Shown: positions 24,216 to 33,956, counted from the first letter of the stretch. The stretch is 64,000 bases of DNA from Pseudohaliea sp964438205 (GCA_964438205.1 CAYTJQ010000002.1:1-64000), one strand, 5' to 3'. The notes: generated by a model from the sequence alone, not told the origin. Program-made: numbers and translations.

Positions 24216-25913
24216 ATGTACGCAGAGCTGAAGCAGGCCTGGCAGGAACTCACGAGCCCCGGGCAGCTGTTCGAAGTGACCACGGCCGAGGTGGGCGGGG
24301 TTCCCCTCCGCACCTATGCGCACGCGCCGCCGTCCCTGCGCGAAATCTGGCTGGGGGCCGCGGGCCACGGCGACAAGGAGTACCTCGTCTACAACGAGGA
24401 GCGCCTGAGCTATGCGGAGGCGCAGGCCATCACGGGTTCCATCGCCCACTGGCTCAGCCAGGCCGGGGTGGGCCAGGGGGATCGTGTCGCCATCGCCATG
24501 CGCAACTACCCCGAGTGGATGCTCGCCTACTGGGCCGTGACGTCCATGGGTGCGGTGGTCGTCGGCATGAACGCCTGGTGGGTGCCGCAGGAAATGCGCT
24601 ACGGCCTCGAGGACTCCACCCCGAAAGTCCTGATCGCCGACCAGGAGCGCCTGCAGCGCTTTGCCGAGCAGCGCGACGCTTTCCCGGAACTCACCGTGGT
24701 CGGCGTGCGCGTGCCGCATGACCTGCCCGACTGGGCCACGGACTGGGCCGAGCTGGTCAACAGCGAAGCCGCCATGCCCGAGGTCACCGTGGCGCCGGAG
24801 GACGATGCCTGCATCTTCTACACCTCGGGCACCACGGGGCGCCCGAAGGGTGCGCAGCTGACCCACCGCGGTTGCGTCAACAACATCTTCAACGTCGCCT
24901 TCGCCAACGCAGTCCAGCCCCGGGCCCTGGCCCTGGCCCGCGGCGACGAGCCCGGTGAGCCCGGCGGCACGGAGATCCGCGCGCTGCTGGCGACGCCGCT
25001 CTTTCACGTGACCGCGAACAACTGCGTGGCCCAGGTGGTCACCCTGGTCGGCGGCCGCCTGGTGCACATGTACAAGTGGGACCCGGCGGAAGCCCTGCGC
25101 CTCATCGAGCGGGAGAAGGTCACCACCTTCAACGCCGTGCCCATGATGGCCCGGGAAATCATGATGCACCCCGACTTCAAGACCCGCGACACCTCCTCGC
25201 TGAAGACCGTCGGCGGCGGCGGGGCGGCGATGCAGCCGGACCTCGTCGGCAAGGTGAGCGAGACCATCAAGAGCGCCAGGCCGAATACCGGCTACGGCAT
25301 GACCGAGACCTGCGGCATCATTACCGCGGTGTCGATGGAGTTCTTCATGGACCGGCCGACCAGTGTCGGCCCGGCCATGCCGACCTTCGAGGCCCGCATC
25401 GTCGACCCCGCGGGCAGGGCACTGCCCCTGGGGGATATCGGTGAGCTCGTCGTCCGCGGCGCGCCGGTGATCAAGGGTTACCTGAACCGGCCGGAGGCCA
25501 CGGCCGAAACTATCGTCGACGGCTGGCTGCACACCGGCGATGTCGCCTACATGGACGAGGACGGCTTCATTTACCTCGTTGACCGGGCCAAGGACATGGT
25601 GCTGCGCGGTGGCGAGAACGTCTACTGCGCCGAGGTGGAGAACGCGCTCTTCCACCACGATGCGGTGGCCGAGTGCGTCGTCTTCGCCGTGCCCGATGAT
25701 CGTCTCGGCGAGGAGGTCGGTGCGGCGGTACACCTGGTGCCGGGTGCGAGCGTCGATGCCGAGGCGCTGCGCAGCCACTGCCGGGAGCACATCGCGGCCT
25801 TCAAGGTGCCGCGCTACCTGTGGTTCCTCGACGAACCGCTGCCGCGCAACGCCAACGGCAAGTTCCTGAAGCGCGAGCTGCGCGAGACGCTGAAAGTCGA
25901 CGACGCCGCCTGA
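24216..25913 (+). CDS. Acyl-CoA synthetase (class I adenylate-forming enzyme)
   Basis: This is a 565-residue acid:CoA ligase. Motifs: CIFYTSGTTGRPKGAQLTHR for ATP binding (about 205), TGYGMTETCG (A5), HTGDVAYMDEDGFIYLVDR (A7/A8), MVLRGGENVYCAEVENALF, and LPRNANGKFLKRELR with the catalytic lysine. The N-terminal 40 residues extend beyond the usual core. It is divergent from the ACAD10/11-like kinase gene and follows the patatin, forming a small lipid-acid neighbourhood. Medium- or long-chain, or branched, acids are plausible; specificity cannot be read. Confidence 0.9.
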   Translation: MYAELKQAWQELTSPGQLFEVTTAEVGGVPLRTYAHAPPSLREIWLGAAGHGDKEYLVYNEERLSYAEAQAITGSIAHWLSQAGVGQGDRVAIAMRNYPEWMLAYWAVTSMGAVVVGMNAWWVPQEMRYGLEDSTPKVLIADQERLQRFAEQRDAFPELTVVGVRVPHDLPDWATDWAELVNSEAAMPEVTVAPEDDACIFYTSGTTGRPKGAQLTHRGCVNNIFNVAFANAVQPRALALARGDEPGEPGGTEIRALLATPLFHVTANNCVAQVVTLVGGRLVHMYKWDPAEALRLIEREKVTTFNAVPMMAREIMMHPDFKTRDTSSLKTVGGGGAAMQPDLVGKVSETIKSARPNTGYGMTETCGIITAVSMEFFMDRPTSVGPAMPTFEARIVDPAGRALPLGDIGELVVRGAPVIKGYLNRPEATAETIVDGWLHTGDVAYMDEDGFIYLVDRAKDMVLRGGENVYCAEVENALFHHDAVAECVVFAVPDDRLGEEVGAAVHLVPGASVDAEALRSHCREHIAAFKVPRYLWFLDEPLPRNANGKFLKRELRETLKVDDAA

Positions 25914-25929
25914 GGCGGCAACCGCCTCA
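25911..25929. terminator. Hairpin between convergent genes
   Basis: TGAGGCGG-CAA-CCGCCTCA is a perfect 8-bp stem with a 3-nt loop, beginning at the ligase stop codon and ending 11 bp before the DUF748 gene stop. An alternative stem GCCGCC-TGA-GGCGGC overlaps it. It probably ends transcripts from both sides. Confidence 0.55.
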
Positions 25930-25940
25930 CGACGACCGCT

Positions 25941-28787
25941 TCAGGTATCCACGTCGAGCGTGACGCCGCGCGACACCGTGGCGTCGGCGTCTCCCCGGCT
26001 GATCGCCACGCGGTCCGCGGCAATGCCCTTGCTCGTCACCAGGTAGCGCTTCACGGCCGCTGCACGGTCTGTCGCCAGCGCGTCGAGCGCCGACGGCGGC
26101 AACACCATGGTCTCGACCACGGCTGCATACTGCGCTTCGGGCGGTGGTTCCGGCACAGCCTCGCCCTCGCCCTCGCTCGCCGGTGGCGCCAGCGGCGCAT
26201 AGCGCGCGGCCACGGCTGCCGCCCAGGCGTCGTCGCGGGTCGCCAGGCTGTCCGGCGCCAGGCCACCCGCGAGCAGGGCCTCGTCCAGCGCCTTTGCCTT
26301 GAGCACCCGCGCGTCCTCGCCGTCGGTCACACCACGGGCGAGGAGCCGCAGCTGCGGCCGCTGCGTGAGGGCGTCGGCGAGGGCGTCCAGCTTGCTGGCG
26401 GCGGGGGCATCGAGGGTGTCCCGGGCGGGCTCGAAGGCGAGCGCCTGCAGGTCCTCGTCGCTGCCGGCAAGGCCCGCGAGCAGCTTGAAGGGCGCCGTGA
26501 CGATGTTGGTGATGACGTTGGCGATGGCGCGACCGATCACCTTGCCGAGACGGAAGGAGGGATCACCGACGTTGCCCTCAACGGGGACATCGAGGTCGAT
26601 GACACCGCGCGAATCCTCCAGCAGGGCGATCGCCAGCTTCAGCGGCAGGTCCATGGCCTGTTCGCTCTCGAAGGGCGCCCCCAGCGCCATCTGCGAGATG
26701 ATGGCGCGGTTCTCCCCCGCCAGCCGGTCGCCGGCGAGGCGGTAGCGCAGGTCGAGATTCAGCGTGCCGGAATCGATGGTGTAGCCGGCGTAGGTCCCGG
26801 CGTAGGGCGTGAGCCGGGCGATATCGATGCCCTGGAAGCTGACGCCGATATCGACATCGGGTGCGGGGGCGAAGGGGGCGACGCTGCCCTCGATGCGCAC
26901 CGGCGCATAGCCGTCCACGGAGCCGGCCAGCTTGACCGGCACCGGGGCGGCCGAGGCCGTGGCCACGGTGCCGACCTCACCCTCGAGCTCTTCGACCAGG
27001 GTGCGGAAATCCAGGGGCAGGGAGCGGTCCTCGAAATCCACCGCGCCGTTGGTCACGGCGAGGCCGCCGAGGGTGAGTGCCCAGGGTTCGCCCTCGGTCG
27101 CCGCCCCGGCGTTTTCCGCCGCCTCGCGCTCGACCAGCGCCGTCTGCACGTTGAGGCGGCCGTCCTCGCCGATGTGCAGGCTGCTGCGGTAGCCGTCGAT
27201 GGTGATGACCCCGGTCTCCAGCGTCTGCGCCGGCAGGTTCAGCGCGATGCCCGGCACCGCCAGCGTGTCCCAGCGCAGGGCGCTCTGCTCCGCGCCCTCG
27301 ATCTGCAGGCCGAAGGCCGTGAGACGGACGTCGGCACGCGCCGTCGCCGGGGCGAAGTCCGCGAGCCCGATGTCGCCGTTGACGGCGAGGTGGCCGCTCT
27401 CGAGCTCGGCGTGGATGAACGGGTCCAGCAGCGGGTTTGCCAGGGTGACGGGCAGGGCGTGCAGCTCGAGGTCGAGTGCACCGCTGCCGGCGCCCGCATC
27501 GACGGCGCCGGCCACGGTCAGGGTCGCTTCGTCGTTCAGGGTCAGTGCCAGCGACACGCTGCTGTCGCCGTCGGGGGGGTAGGCGAGGTTGCCCAGCTCC
27601 ACCGCGAGCGGGTCCACCGTCAGCACGGCGGGTGCCGTGTACGCGGAGCGCCAGCGCACCCGCGCGTCGGGCAGGGAGAAACGCTCGAGGCCGAACTGCC
27701 AGGGGGCGGCGGCGTCCCCGGGGGCGGCTGCACCAGCGGCTCCTGTCCCGGGGGCGTCGCCAGCTGAGGCGTCGTCCGCGGCCGGTACGAGCATCTCCAG
27801 CAGGCTCACCTGCTCGTCCTCGAGGAAACCGCTCACGGCGAGCCCCTCGAGCATCGCTTCCTCGGCGCTGACGCGCCGCGTGGCGCTGTCGACGGCGATG
27901 CCCTCCAGCTCGAAGCGGTCGAAGGCCAGGGCGGTCTCCGGCAGCGCCGCGGGGTCCGCCGGGGCCAGGGCGAGTTCGCGCAGCTGCAGCGCGGCGCCGG
28001 TCACGCTGATCCGCGGTTCTCCCTGCCAGTCGGCCTCGTAGTGGCCGCTGATTTCCATGAGCGCGCTGTCCATGGCGAAGGGCAGGTCCTCGGCGAGGTA
28101 GCGGTGCACAGGGCGCAGGTCGAGATCCGCGATCTCCAGGTCGCCGCTGCTGCGGGCCTGCGGCAGCGAAAACTCCCCCCGCCAGCGCAGGATGCCGTTG
28201 TGCTCGGTGACCACGAGCAGCTCGTAGGGGCTTCCCTCCTCGACGACCGTGGACAGGCCCGTGACCGAGAATCCGAGGTCGCGCAGGAAGGTCTGGTAGC
28301 GCGGGGTGCGGGTGCGGTCCTCGAAGCGCAGTTCCCGGGCATCGAAGCTCAGTGAGCGCACCGTGATGCCGGGTACCGCGCTGTCGCCGTCATCCGCGTC
28401 CTCCGGTGGCGCATCGCCCTCGATGAGGTCGCTGATATTGAAGCGGCCGTCCTCGAAACGCCGCAGGGCCAGCTCCAGGCCCTCGACCGCCACGGCGTCG
28501 AGCACGACCCCCGGCTGCGTCATGCTGCGCCAGGCGCCGAAGTCCACCGCGAGGCGGTGCAGGGCCGCAAAGGGACCGCCGTCGGGTTCGGCGAGGCGCG
28601 CCTTGCGGACCTCGAGCGCCAGGGTGAACGGGTTGAAGAGTATGAGCTCGCTGTCCAGGCGGCGCCCCAGGTACTGCTCGGCAAGGCGCGGCGCCGCGAT
28701 GTTCAGGGCGGGCAGCAGCACGAGCAGGGCGAGGGCGAGCCAGGCCAGGTAGGCCATGAGGAGGATGCGCAGCAGGCGTCTGGGCAT
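25941..28787 (-). CDS. DUF748 domain protein (AsmA-like, very large)
   Basis: This 948-residue protein has an N-terminal transmembrane helix (residues 5-30, AYLAWLALALLVLLPALNIA). A long beta-rich periplasmic part with repeated AsmA/DUF748 patterns follows (LDAVAVEGLELALRRFEDG, ISVTGAALQLRELAL). ESEQAMDLPLKLAIALLEDS and GVIDLDVPVEGNVGDPSFR are the C-terminal DUF748 hallmarks. The last 200 residues include a region resembling an OmpA-like helix-rich tail (KRYLVTSKGIAADRVAISRG). Such proteins are thought to bridge inner and outer membrane for phospholipid transport; that is family knowledge, not shown here. It is probably monocistronic. Confidence 0.83.
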   Translation of the reverse strand: MPRRLLRILLMAYLAWLALALLVLLPALNIAAPRLAEQYLGRRLDSELILFNPFTLALEVRKARLAEPDGGPFAALHRLAVDFGAWRSMTQPGVVLDAVAVEGLELALRRFEDGRFNISDLIEGDAPPEDADDGDSAVPGITVRSLSFDARELRFEDRTRTPRYQTFLRDLGFSVTGLSTVVEEGSPYELLVVTEHNGILRWRGEFSLPQARSSGDLEIADLDLRPVHRYLAEDLPFAMDSALMEISGHYEADWQGEPRISVTGAALQLRELALAPADPAALPETALAFDRFELEGIAVDSATRRVSAEEAMLEGLAVSGFLEDEQVSLLEMLVPAADDASAGDAPGTGAAGAAAPGDAAAPWQFGLERFSLPDARVRWRSAYTAPAVLTVDPLAVELGNLAYPPDGDSSVSLALTLNDEATLTVAGAVDAGAGSGALDLELHALPVTLANPLLDPFIHAELESGHLAVNGDIGLADFAPATARADVRLTAFGLQIEGAEQSALRWDTLAVPGIALNLPAQTLETGVITIDGYRSSLHIGEDGRLNVQTALVEREAAENAGAATEGEPWALTLGGLAVTNGAVDFEDRSLPLDFRTLVEELEGEVGTVATASAAPVPVKLAGSVDGYAPVRIEGSVAPFAPAPDVDIGVSFQGIDIARLTPYAGTYAGYTIDSGTLNLDLRYRLAGDRLAGENRAIISQMALGAPFESEQAMDLPLKLAIALLEDSRGVIDLDVPVEGNVGDPSFRLGKVIGRAIANVITNIVTAPFKLLAGLAGSDEDLQALAFEPARDTLDAPAASKLDALADALTQRPQLRLLARGVTDGEDARVLKAKALDEALLAGGLAPDSLATRDDAWAAAVAARYAPLAPPASEGEGEAVPEPPPEAQYAAVVETMVLPPSALDALATDRAAAVKRYLVTSKGIAADRVAISRGDADATVSRGVTLDVDT

Positions 28788-28844
28788 GGCGGTATCGCGG
28801 TGTCGGGGGATAGGCCGGAGTAGCTTGCAGGCCCCTTGCCGCCT

Positions 28845-29843
28845 TTACAAGCCCTTGCGGTAGGCGTAGGGCGTGACGCCGGTCCAGCCCTTGAAGGCGC
28901 GGATGAAGGCGCTCGACTCGGAGAAGCCGGCGCGGTGGGCGATTTCCTCGATCGACAGGCCCTGGCGCCCGAGGTAATGCAGGGCCACATCGCGGCGGAG
29001 CTGGTTCTTGATGTCCTTGAAGGTCGTGCCCTCGCGCGCGAGGCGCCGGCGCAGCGTCTGGGGGTGCACCTCGAGGGCCGCGGCCACCTCGCCGAGTTCG
29101 GGCATGGCGAGGAGGTTCTGGCGCACGAGGTCGCGCACCTGGGCGGTCCAGCTCGCCCGCGGGTACTGCTGCGTGAGCATGATCAGCACCGGGTGGCGGA
29201 GGAAGCGCTTGAGCGTCGCCTCGTTCTGCACGACGGGGCGCTCCATGAGCCCCGCCGGAAACTCCAGGGCGCATCGCTCGCACTCGAAGTCCACCGGGTT
29301 GGCCAGGAACATGCGCCGGTAGTCGTCCGGCTGGGCTGCCGGGGGGTAGTCCAGGCTCGCCCGCGTGAGCGGCAGGTGCTCCTGTACCAGCCAGCTGCCG
29401 AAGCGATGGACGTTGAACAGGAACAGCTCCTTCAGGTACGGGTCCACGGTGGCCGAGCCCTGCTCGCGCAGCTGCACGGCGGCGCGCTCGCCGCTCACCG
29501 CGAAGGCGGGCACGGGATCGTGCCCGAAGAGGGCGTAGAAGCGGCACAGGCGCGACAGGGCCTGGCCGAGGGTGGCGCTGCCGATGACCGCGTGGCACAT
29601 CATGTCCCAGCTGCCCAGTGGCATGGGGCGCTCGCCGTAACCCAGGGACTCGTCGCCGAGCGCCTGCATGGTGGCGACCTGCAGGTCGGCGAAGCGCTCG
29701 ATGGCGATGCGGGCGTGGGGTTCGCGAAGGAGCCGGGGGGTGATGCGGTTGCGGCGGAGGAGGGGCAGCGGGTCCACGCCGAGGCGTACCGTGTGGCGCA
29801 AGACGGCGCGGGCGAAGTGCACCGAGATGGATTGCTTTCGCAA
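28845..29843 (-). CDS. AraC family transcriptional regulator (arabinose-binding-domain type)
   Basis: This 332-residue regulator has residues 15-200 as the Arabinose_bd type ligand domain (RITPRLLREPHARIAIERF; MCHAVIGSATLGQALSRLC). The C-terminal double HTH follows (about 230-330): LGEVAAALEVHPQTLRRRLA, then LSIEEIAHRAGFSESSAFIR and FKGWTGVTPYAYRKG. TTG at 29841-29843 is the likely start, with AGGA 8 bases upstream. It is divergent from a catabolic acyl-CoA cluster and is the obvious candidate regulator. Related proteins (OruR/ArgR-like, MmoR-like) respond to small carboxylates or CoA-pathway substrates; the inducer is unknown. Confidence 0.87.
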   Translation of the reverse strand: MRKQSISVHFARAVLRHTVRLGVDPLPLLRRNRITPRLLREPHARIAIERFADLQVATMQALGDESLGYGERPMPLGSWDMMCHAVIGSATLGQALSRLCRFYALFGHDPVPAFAVSGERAAVQLREQGSATVDPYLKELFLFNVHRFGSWLVQEHLPLTRASLDYPPAAQPDDYRRMFLANPVDFECERCALEFPAGLMERPVVQNEATLKRFLRHPVLIMLTQQYPRASWTAQVRDLVRQNLLAMPELGEVAAALEVHPQTLRRRLAREGTTFKDIKNQLRRDVALHYLGRQGLSIEEIAHRAGFSESSAFIRAFKGWTGVTPYAYRKGL

Positions 29844-29955
29844 GGGCGGGTCCTGTCAGTTTGGGTCAATAATTTTGTCCGTGGCGGTCATTGCCGCCCC
29901 CGGGGGCGCTGCACATACTGACTTGCGCCCCCATCGCCCACCACGGAGATTCGCG
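29844..29955. promoter_or_regulatory. Divergent promoter region of the AraC regulator and acyl-CoA cluster
   Basis: 112 bp with an AT-rich core (GGGTCAATAATTTTG, about 29864-29878) that stands out in a GC-rich setting, and a GGCGG/CCGCC dyad next to it. I could not fix a convincing -35/-10 pair for either strand. Confidence 0.4.
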
Positions 29956-31131
29956 ATGTTGCCACGCAACTTCACCGAAGAACAAACCATGTTCCGCGAT
30001 GCTTACCGCAAGTTCCTCGCCAGCGAGATTGTGCCACACATGGAGCGCTGGCGTGAGGCGGGCATCGTCGACCGGGAGGCCTTCCTGCGCGCCGGTGAGC
30101 AGGGCTTCCTCATGGTCTGGCCGGACGAGAAATACGGCGGCATGGGCGACGAGGACTTCCGCTTCGAGCAGGTCATCATCGAGGAGACCGCCTACGCCCG
30201 GGCCGGCGACTGGTACGCCACGCTGCACAGCCGCCTCGTCGGTCCCTACTTCACCCGCTTCGGCAGCGAGGAGCAGTGCGAGCGTTTCCTGCCGAGGTGC
30301 GTGCGCGGCGAGTGCATCCTCGCCGTCGCCATGACCGAGCCGGACGCCGGCTCCGACCTCGCCGGCATGCGCTCGACTGCGCAGGAGGACGGCGACCACT
30401 GGGTGCTCAACGGCTCCAAGACCTACATCTCCAACGGCATCAACGCCGATGCGGTGATCGTCGCCGCGAAGACGGACCCGGAGAACAACCCGCATCACAT
30501 GACCCTGTTCATCGTAGAGCGGGGTATGGAAGGCTTCGAGCGCGGCCGCAACCTGAAGAAGATGGGCATGAAGGCCCAGGATACCGCCGAGCTGTTTTTC
30601 AACGATGTGCGCGTGCCGAAGGCGAACGTCCTCGGCGAGCCCGGCAAGGGCTTCGTTTACCTGATGGAGGGCCTGGCCGAAGAGCGCCTCATCGGCGCCT
30701 GCGGGTACCTCGCCGCGGCCCAGCTGTCCTGGGATCTCACCTACGACTACGTGCGCGAGCGCAAGGCCTTCGGCAAGCCGCTGGCCGCCTTCCAGAACAC
30801 CCAGTTCAAGCTGGCGGAGCTGCGCACCGAGCTGGACATCGCCCAGAGCTATGTCGACCAGTGCGTGGCTGCCTTCAATGCCGGCCAGCTCTCGGCGGTG
30901 GATGCTGCCAAGGCCAAGCTGGTCACCAGCGAGCTGCAGCTCAAGGCCGCCGACGTCGGCGTACAGCTTCACGGCGGTGCCGGCTATATGGACGAATACG
31001 CCATCAGCCGTCAGTATACGGACGCACGAATCGCCACGATCTACGCCGGCAGTTCCGAGGTGATGAAGATCATCATCAGCCGCGACTGCCTGTCGGATGA
31101 CTACAAACCGTTCAATAGCCGCAATTTCTGA
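29956..31131 (+). CDS. Acyl-CoA dehydrogenase
   Basis: This 391-residue flavoenzyme introduces the alpha-beta double bond into an acyl-CoA and passes electrons to ETF. Features: N-terminal helical domain (NFTEEQTMFRDAYRKFLA), ILAVAMTEPDAGSDLAGMRS and WVLNGSKTYISNG for FAD and substrate binding, ERKAFGKPLAAFQNTQFKLA, and the C-terminal QLHGGAGYMDEYAISRQYTD and IYAGSSEVMKIIISR. It resembles long-chain or branched-chain dehydrogenases. The ATG has GGAGATTCGCG upstream. It is first of six same-strand genes and divergent from the AraC regulator. Confidence 0.92.
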   Translation: MLPRNFTEEQTMFRDAYRKFLASEIVPHMERWREAGIVDREAFLRAGEQGFLMVWPDEKYGGMGDEDFRFEQVIIEETAYARAGDWYATLHSRLVGPYFTRFGSEEQCERFLPRCVRGECILAVAMTEPDAGSDLAGMRSTAQEDGDHWVLNGSKTYISNGINADAVIVAAKTDPENNPHHMTLFIVERGMEGFERGRNLKKMGMKAQDTAELFFNDVRVPKANVLGEPGKGFVYLMEGLAEERLIGACGYLAAAQLSWDLTYDYVRERKAFGKPLAAFQNTQFKLAELRTELDIAQSYVDQCVAAFNAGQLSAVDAAKAKLVTSELQLKAADVGVQLHGGAGYMDEYAISRQYTDARIATIYAGSSEVMKIIISRDCLSDDYKPFNSRNF

Positions 31132-31182
31132 AGCAAACTCTCAGGCTCACGGAATCACACAAGGAATCACGGAGGAAGCACC

Positions 31183-31956
31183 ATGGATCTGTCAGGGAAA
31201 GTCGCCATCGTTACCGGCGGGGCCTCCGGCCTCGGGCGAGCCACCGTCGAAGCCTATGTCGCCCGGGGTGTCAAGGTCGCCATCTTCGACCTCAACGAGC
31301 AGGCGGCGGACGAGATGATCCAGGCCGTCGGCAGCGACAAGGTCGCCTTCTGGAAGGTCAACGTCGCCGACGAGGACTCCGTGAGCACCGCCGTCGCCGG
31401 CGTGGTCGAGAAGTTCGGTGCGCTGCATATCTGCAACAACTTCGCGGGTATCGGCAGCGCCTGCAAGACCCTGAGCAAGAAGGGGGTCTTTCCCCTGGAC
31501 ATGTTCATGGGCGTGATCAACGTCAACCTGGTGGGCACCTTCAACGTGTCCCGCTACGCCGCCGAGCAGATGGCGGAGAACGACCCGGTGTTCGGCGACG
31601 ATGGCCGCGGCGTGATCATCAACACCGCGTCCATCGCGGCCTACGAAGGGCAGATCGGCCAGCTTGCCTACAGCGCCTCCAAGGGCGGCGTGGTCGGCAT
31701 GACCCTGCCCATGGCCCGGGATCTCGCCAGCTATGGCATCCGCGTGAACACCATCGTACCGGGCCTGATCCACACGCCGCTCTTCGAATCGCTCCCGGAG
31801 CCGGCCTACAAGTCCCTGGAAGCCAGCGTGCTCTACCCGCATCGCCTCGGCAAGCCGGAGGAGATCGCGCATCTGTCGGTGTTCATCGCAGAGAACGACT
31901 ACGTCAACGGTGAGTGCATCCGTCTCGACGGCGGCATCCGGATGCAGCCGAAGTAA
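31183..31956 (+). CDS. Short-chain dehydrogenase (3-hydroxyacyl-CoA dehydrogenase type II-like)
   Basis: This 257-residue SDR has VAIVTGGASGLGRATVEAY as the NAD-binding Rossmann loop, with Asp in VAIFDLNE favouring NAD(H). NFAGIGSA replaces NNAG, and the catalytic serine in NTASIAAYEGQIGQ is followed by YSASK. The overall pattern, including KTLSKKGVFPLDMF and VIINTASIAAYEGQ, resembles HSD17B10/3-hydroxy-2-methylacyl-CoA dehydrogenases. It would oxidise the hydroxyacyl-CoA made by the hydratase in this cluster. GGAGGAA lies upstream of the ATG. A GGAATCAC direct repeat (31151, 31163) is in the leader. Confidence 0.87.
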   Translation: MDLSGKVAIVTGGASGLGRATVEAYVARGVKVAIFDLNEQAADEMIQAVGSDKVAFWKVNVADEDSVSTAVAGVVEKFGALHICNNFAGIGSACKTLSKKGVFPLDMFMGVINVNLVGTFNVSRYAAEQMAENDPVFGDDGRGVIINTASIAAYEGQIGQLAYSASKGGVVGMTLPMARDLASYGIRVNTIVPGLIHTPLFESLPEPAYKSLEASVLYPHRLGKPEEIAHLSVFIAENDYVNGECIRLDGGIRMQPK

Positions 31957-31995
31957 GCGCGACGCGAGTCCATAACGATAAACAGGGAGACGGCT

Positions 31996-33129
31996 ATGGG
32001 GCCCCTCAACGGCTATACGGTCATCGAGCTCGCCGGCATCGGACCGGCACCCATGGGCGGCATGCTGCTCGCGGACATGGGTGCGGAGGTGATCCGCGTG
32101 GACCGCGCCGGCGGTGCGGACCCGAAGCTCACGGAGCGCGTCAGCGGCCGCGGCAAGCAGTCCATCGTCATCAACCTCAAGGCCCCGGCAGGGGTGGAGA
32201 CACTCCTGCGCATGGTGGAGAACGCGGATGTGCTGATCGATCCGTTCCGCCCCGGGGTCTGCGAGAAGCTGGGCATCGGCCCCGACGAGTGCCTCGCGCG
32301 CAACCCGAAGCTGGTGTTCGCGCGCATGACCGGCTGGGGCCAGACCGGCCCGCTGGCCCGGGCCGCCGGCCACGACATCAACTATATCTCGCTGACCGGT
32401 GCCCTCTACGCCATTGGCCCGCGGGAGGGGCGGCCGGTGCCGCCGCTGAACCTCATCGGCGATATGGGCGGCGGTGGCATGCTCCTCGTGCAGGGGGTGC
32501 TGGCCGCGCTGCTCGAGGCCAGCAACTCCGGCCAGGGCCAGGTTATCGACGTGGCCATGGTCGACGGCGCGGCGCAGCTCATGTGGATGTTCCACAACTT
32601 CCAGGCCATGGCGGCGTGGAACGCCGACGAGCGCGAGGCCAACCTGCTGGACGGCGGCGCCCACTTCTACGGCACCTACGAATGCGCCGATGGCGAATAC
32701 GTGGCTATCGGTTCCATCGAGCCGCAGTTCTACGCCCTGCTCCTCGAGAAAGCCGGCCTGTCGGCGGAGGAATTCGGCGACCAGAACAACCGGGCGCGCT
32801 GGCCGGAGCTGCGCGACAAGCTGGCCGACGTCTTCCGCCAGAAGAGCCGCGACGAGTGGTGTGCGCTCATGGAGGGGACGGACGTCTGCTTTGCCCCGGT
32901 ATTGCGTTTCACCGAGGCGCCGGCGCACCCGGCAAATGTCGCCCGGGAGACCTACATCGAGGTCGAGGGGGTGGTGCAGCCCGCACCGGCACCCCGCTTT
33001 GTCCGTACGCCCTCGACGGTGCGCCACGGCGTCCACGGGGCCGGCGAGGACACGGACCGTATTCTCACGGCCATGGGCTTTGCCGAGCAGGAAATCCAGC
33101 AATTGAAGGCCGGCGGCAGCGTCGCCTGA
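31996..33129 (+). CDS. Alpha-methylacyl-CoA racemase (family III CoA-transferase fold)
   Basis: This 377-residue CaiB/BaiF-fold protein is best read as a racemase because the residues used by Mycobacterium MCR are present: H126 in AAGHDINYISLTG, D156 in LIGDMGGGG, and E242 in GSIEPQFY. The fold marker FARMTGWGQTGPLA is also clear. It epimerises 2-methylacyl-CoA esters so that both isomers can enter beta-oxidation. Position between a hydroxyacyl-CoA dehydrogenase and an enoyl-CoA hydratase suits methyl-branched substrates such as isoprenoid or sterol side chains. A true CoA transferase is less likely, since the transferase aspartate context differs. Confidence 0.85.
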   Translation: MGPLNGYTVIELAGIGPAPMGGMLLADMGAEVIRVDRAGGADPKLTERVSGRGKQSIVINLKAPAGVETLLRMVENADVLIDPFRPGVCEKLGIGPDECLARNPKLVFARMTGWGQTGPLARAAGHDINYISLTGALYAIGPREGRPVPPLNLIGDMGGGGMLLVQGVLAALLEASNSGQGQVIDVAMVDGAAQLMWMFHNFQAMAAWNADEREANLLDGGAHFYGTYECADGEYVAIGSIEPQFYALLLEKAGLSAEEFGDQNNRARWPELRDKLADVFRQKSRDEWCALMEGTDVCFAPVLRFTEAPAHPANVARETYIEVEGVVQPAPAPRFVRTPSTVRHGVHGAGEDTDRILTAMGFAEQEIQQLKAGGSVA

Positions 33130-33148
33130 CCGGCCCGGGGGAAACGCC

Positions 33149-33943
33149 ATGAACGATTTCAATACCGTGCGCATCCACCGCGACGGCCCCGTCGCCGTGG
33201 TGACGCTCGATCGCCCGGACAGCCTGAACAGCTTCAATGGCGAACTGCGGCGGGAATTTCTCGCCGCCGCGCAGGCGGTAAACGCCGATCCGGCGATTCG
33301 CGTCGTCGTTCTCACCGGCGAGGGCCGTGCCTTCTGCGCCGGCGCCGACCTGTCCGAGGGTCTGTCGCCGGATGACGGCGGCGGCCACGCAACCGAGGCC
33401 ATGCTCAACGACGAGTACAAGCCCGCGGTGCTGGCGATCACCCAGTCCCGCAAGCCCTGGATCGCCGCCGTGAACGGCGCGGCCGCCGGCATCGGCAGCG
33501 CCTTCGCCCTGGCCTGTGACCTGTCGGTGATGGGCGAGAGTGCCTATCTGTACCAGGCCTTCGTTGCCATCGGCCTCGTGCCCGACGGTGGCGCCACCTG
33601 GCACCTTGCCCGCACCCTCGGCCCCCTGCGCGCCTTCGACATGATGACCTCCGGAGAGAAGATCCCAACGGCGCGCTGCGTCGAGCTGGGCCTCGCCAAC
33701 CGTGCTGTCGCCGATGAAGACCTCGTCGACAGCGCCGTGGCCTGGGCGCAGGAGCTGGCCGGCAAGGCACCGCTCGCACTCGAGTACATCAAGAAGTCGC
33801 TGGCCTTCGCCATGGAGAACGACCTGCCGTCCGTCATTGCCAACGAGGCGTCCCTGCAGCACAGCTGCGTGGACAGCGACGATGCGAAGGAAGGCGTCAT
33901 GGCCTTCCTCGAGAAGCGCCAGGCCAACTGGTCCGGTCGCTAG
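33149..33943 (+). CDS. Enoyl-CoA hydratase/isomerase (crotonase family)
   Basis: This 264-residue protein has VAVVTLDRPDSLNSFNGELR at the N-terminus, the oxyanion-hole stretch GRAFCAGADLSEG, and VNGAAAGIGSAFALACDL. The active-site region AFVAIGLVPDGGATWHLAR has an aspartate (VPDGG), as in PaaG-like isomerases and hydratases. The C-terminal helix is LALEYIKKSLAFAME. It would hydrate or isomerise the enoyl-CoA from the dehydrogenase. It lies 19 bp after the racemase gene with GGGGGAAACGCC before the ATG. Confidence 0.88.
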   Translation: MNDFNTVRIHRDGPVAVVTLDRPDSLNSFNGELRREFLAAAQAVNADPAIRVVVLTGEGRAFCAGADLSEGLSPDDGGGHATEAMLNDEYKPAVLAITQSRKPWIAAVNGAAAGIGSAFALACDLSVMGESAYLYQAFVAIGLVPDGGATWHLARTLGPLRAFDMMTSGEKIPTARCVELGLANRAVADEDLVDSAVAWAQELAGKAPLALEYIKKSLAFAMENDLPSVIANEASLQHSCVDSDDAKEGVMAFLEKRQANWSGR

Positions 33944-33956
33944 CCGGGAGACCCCG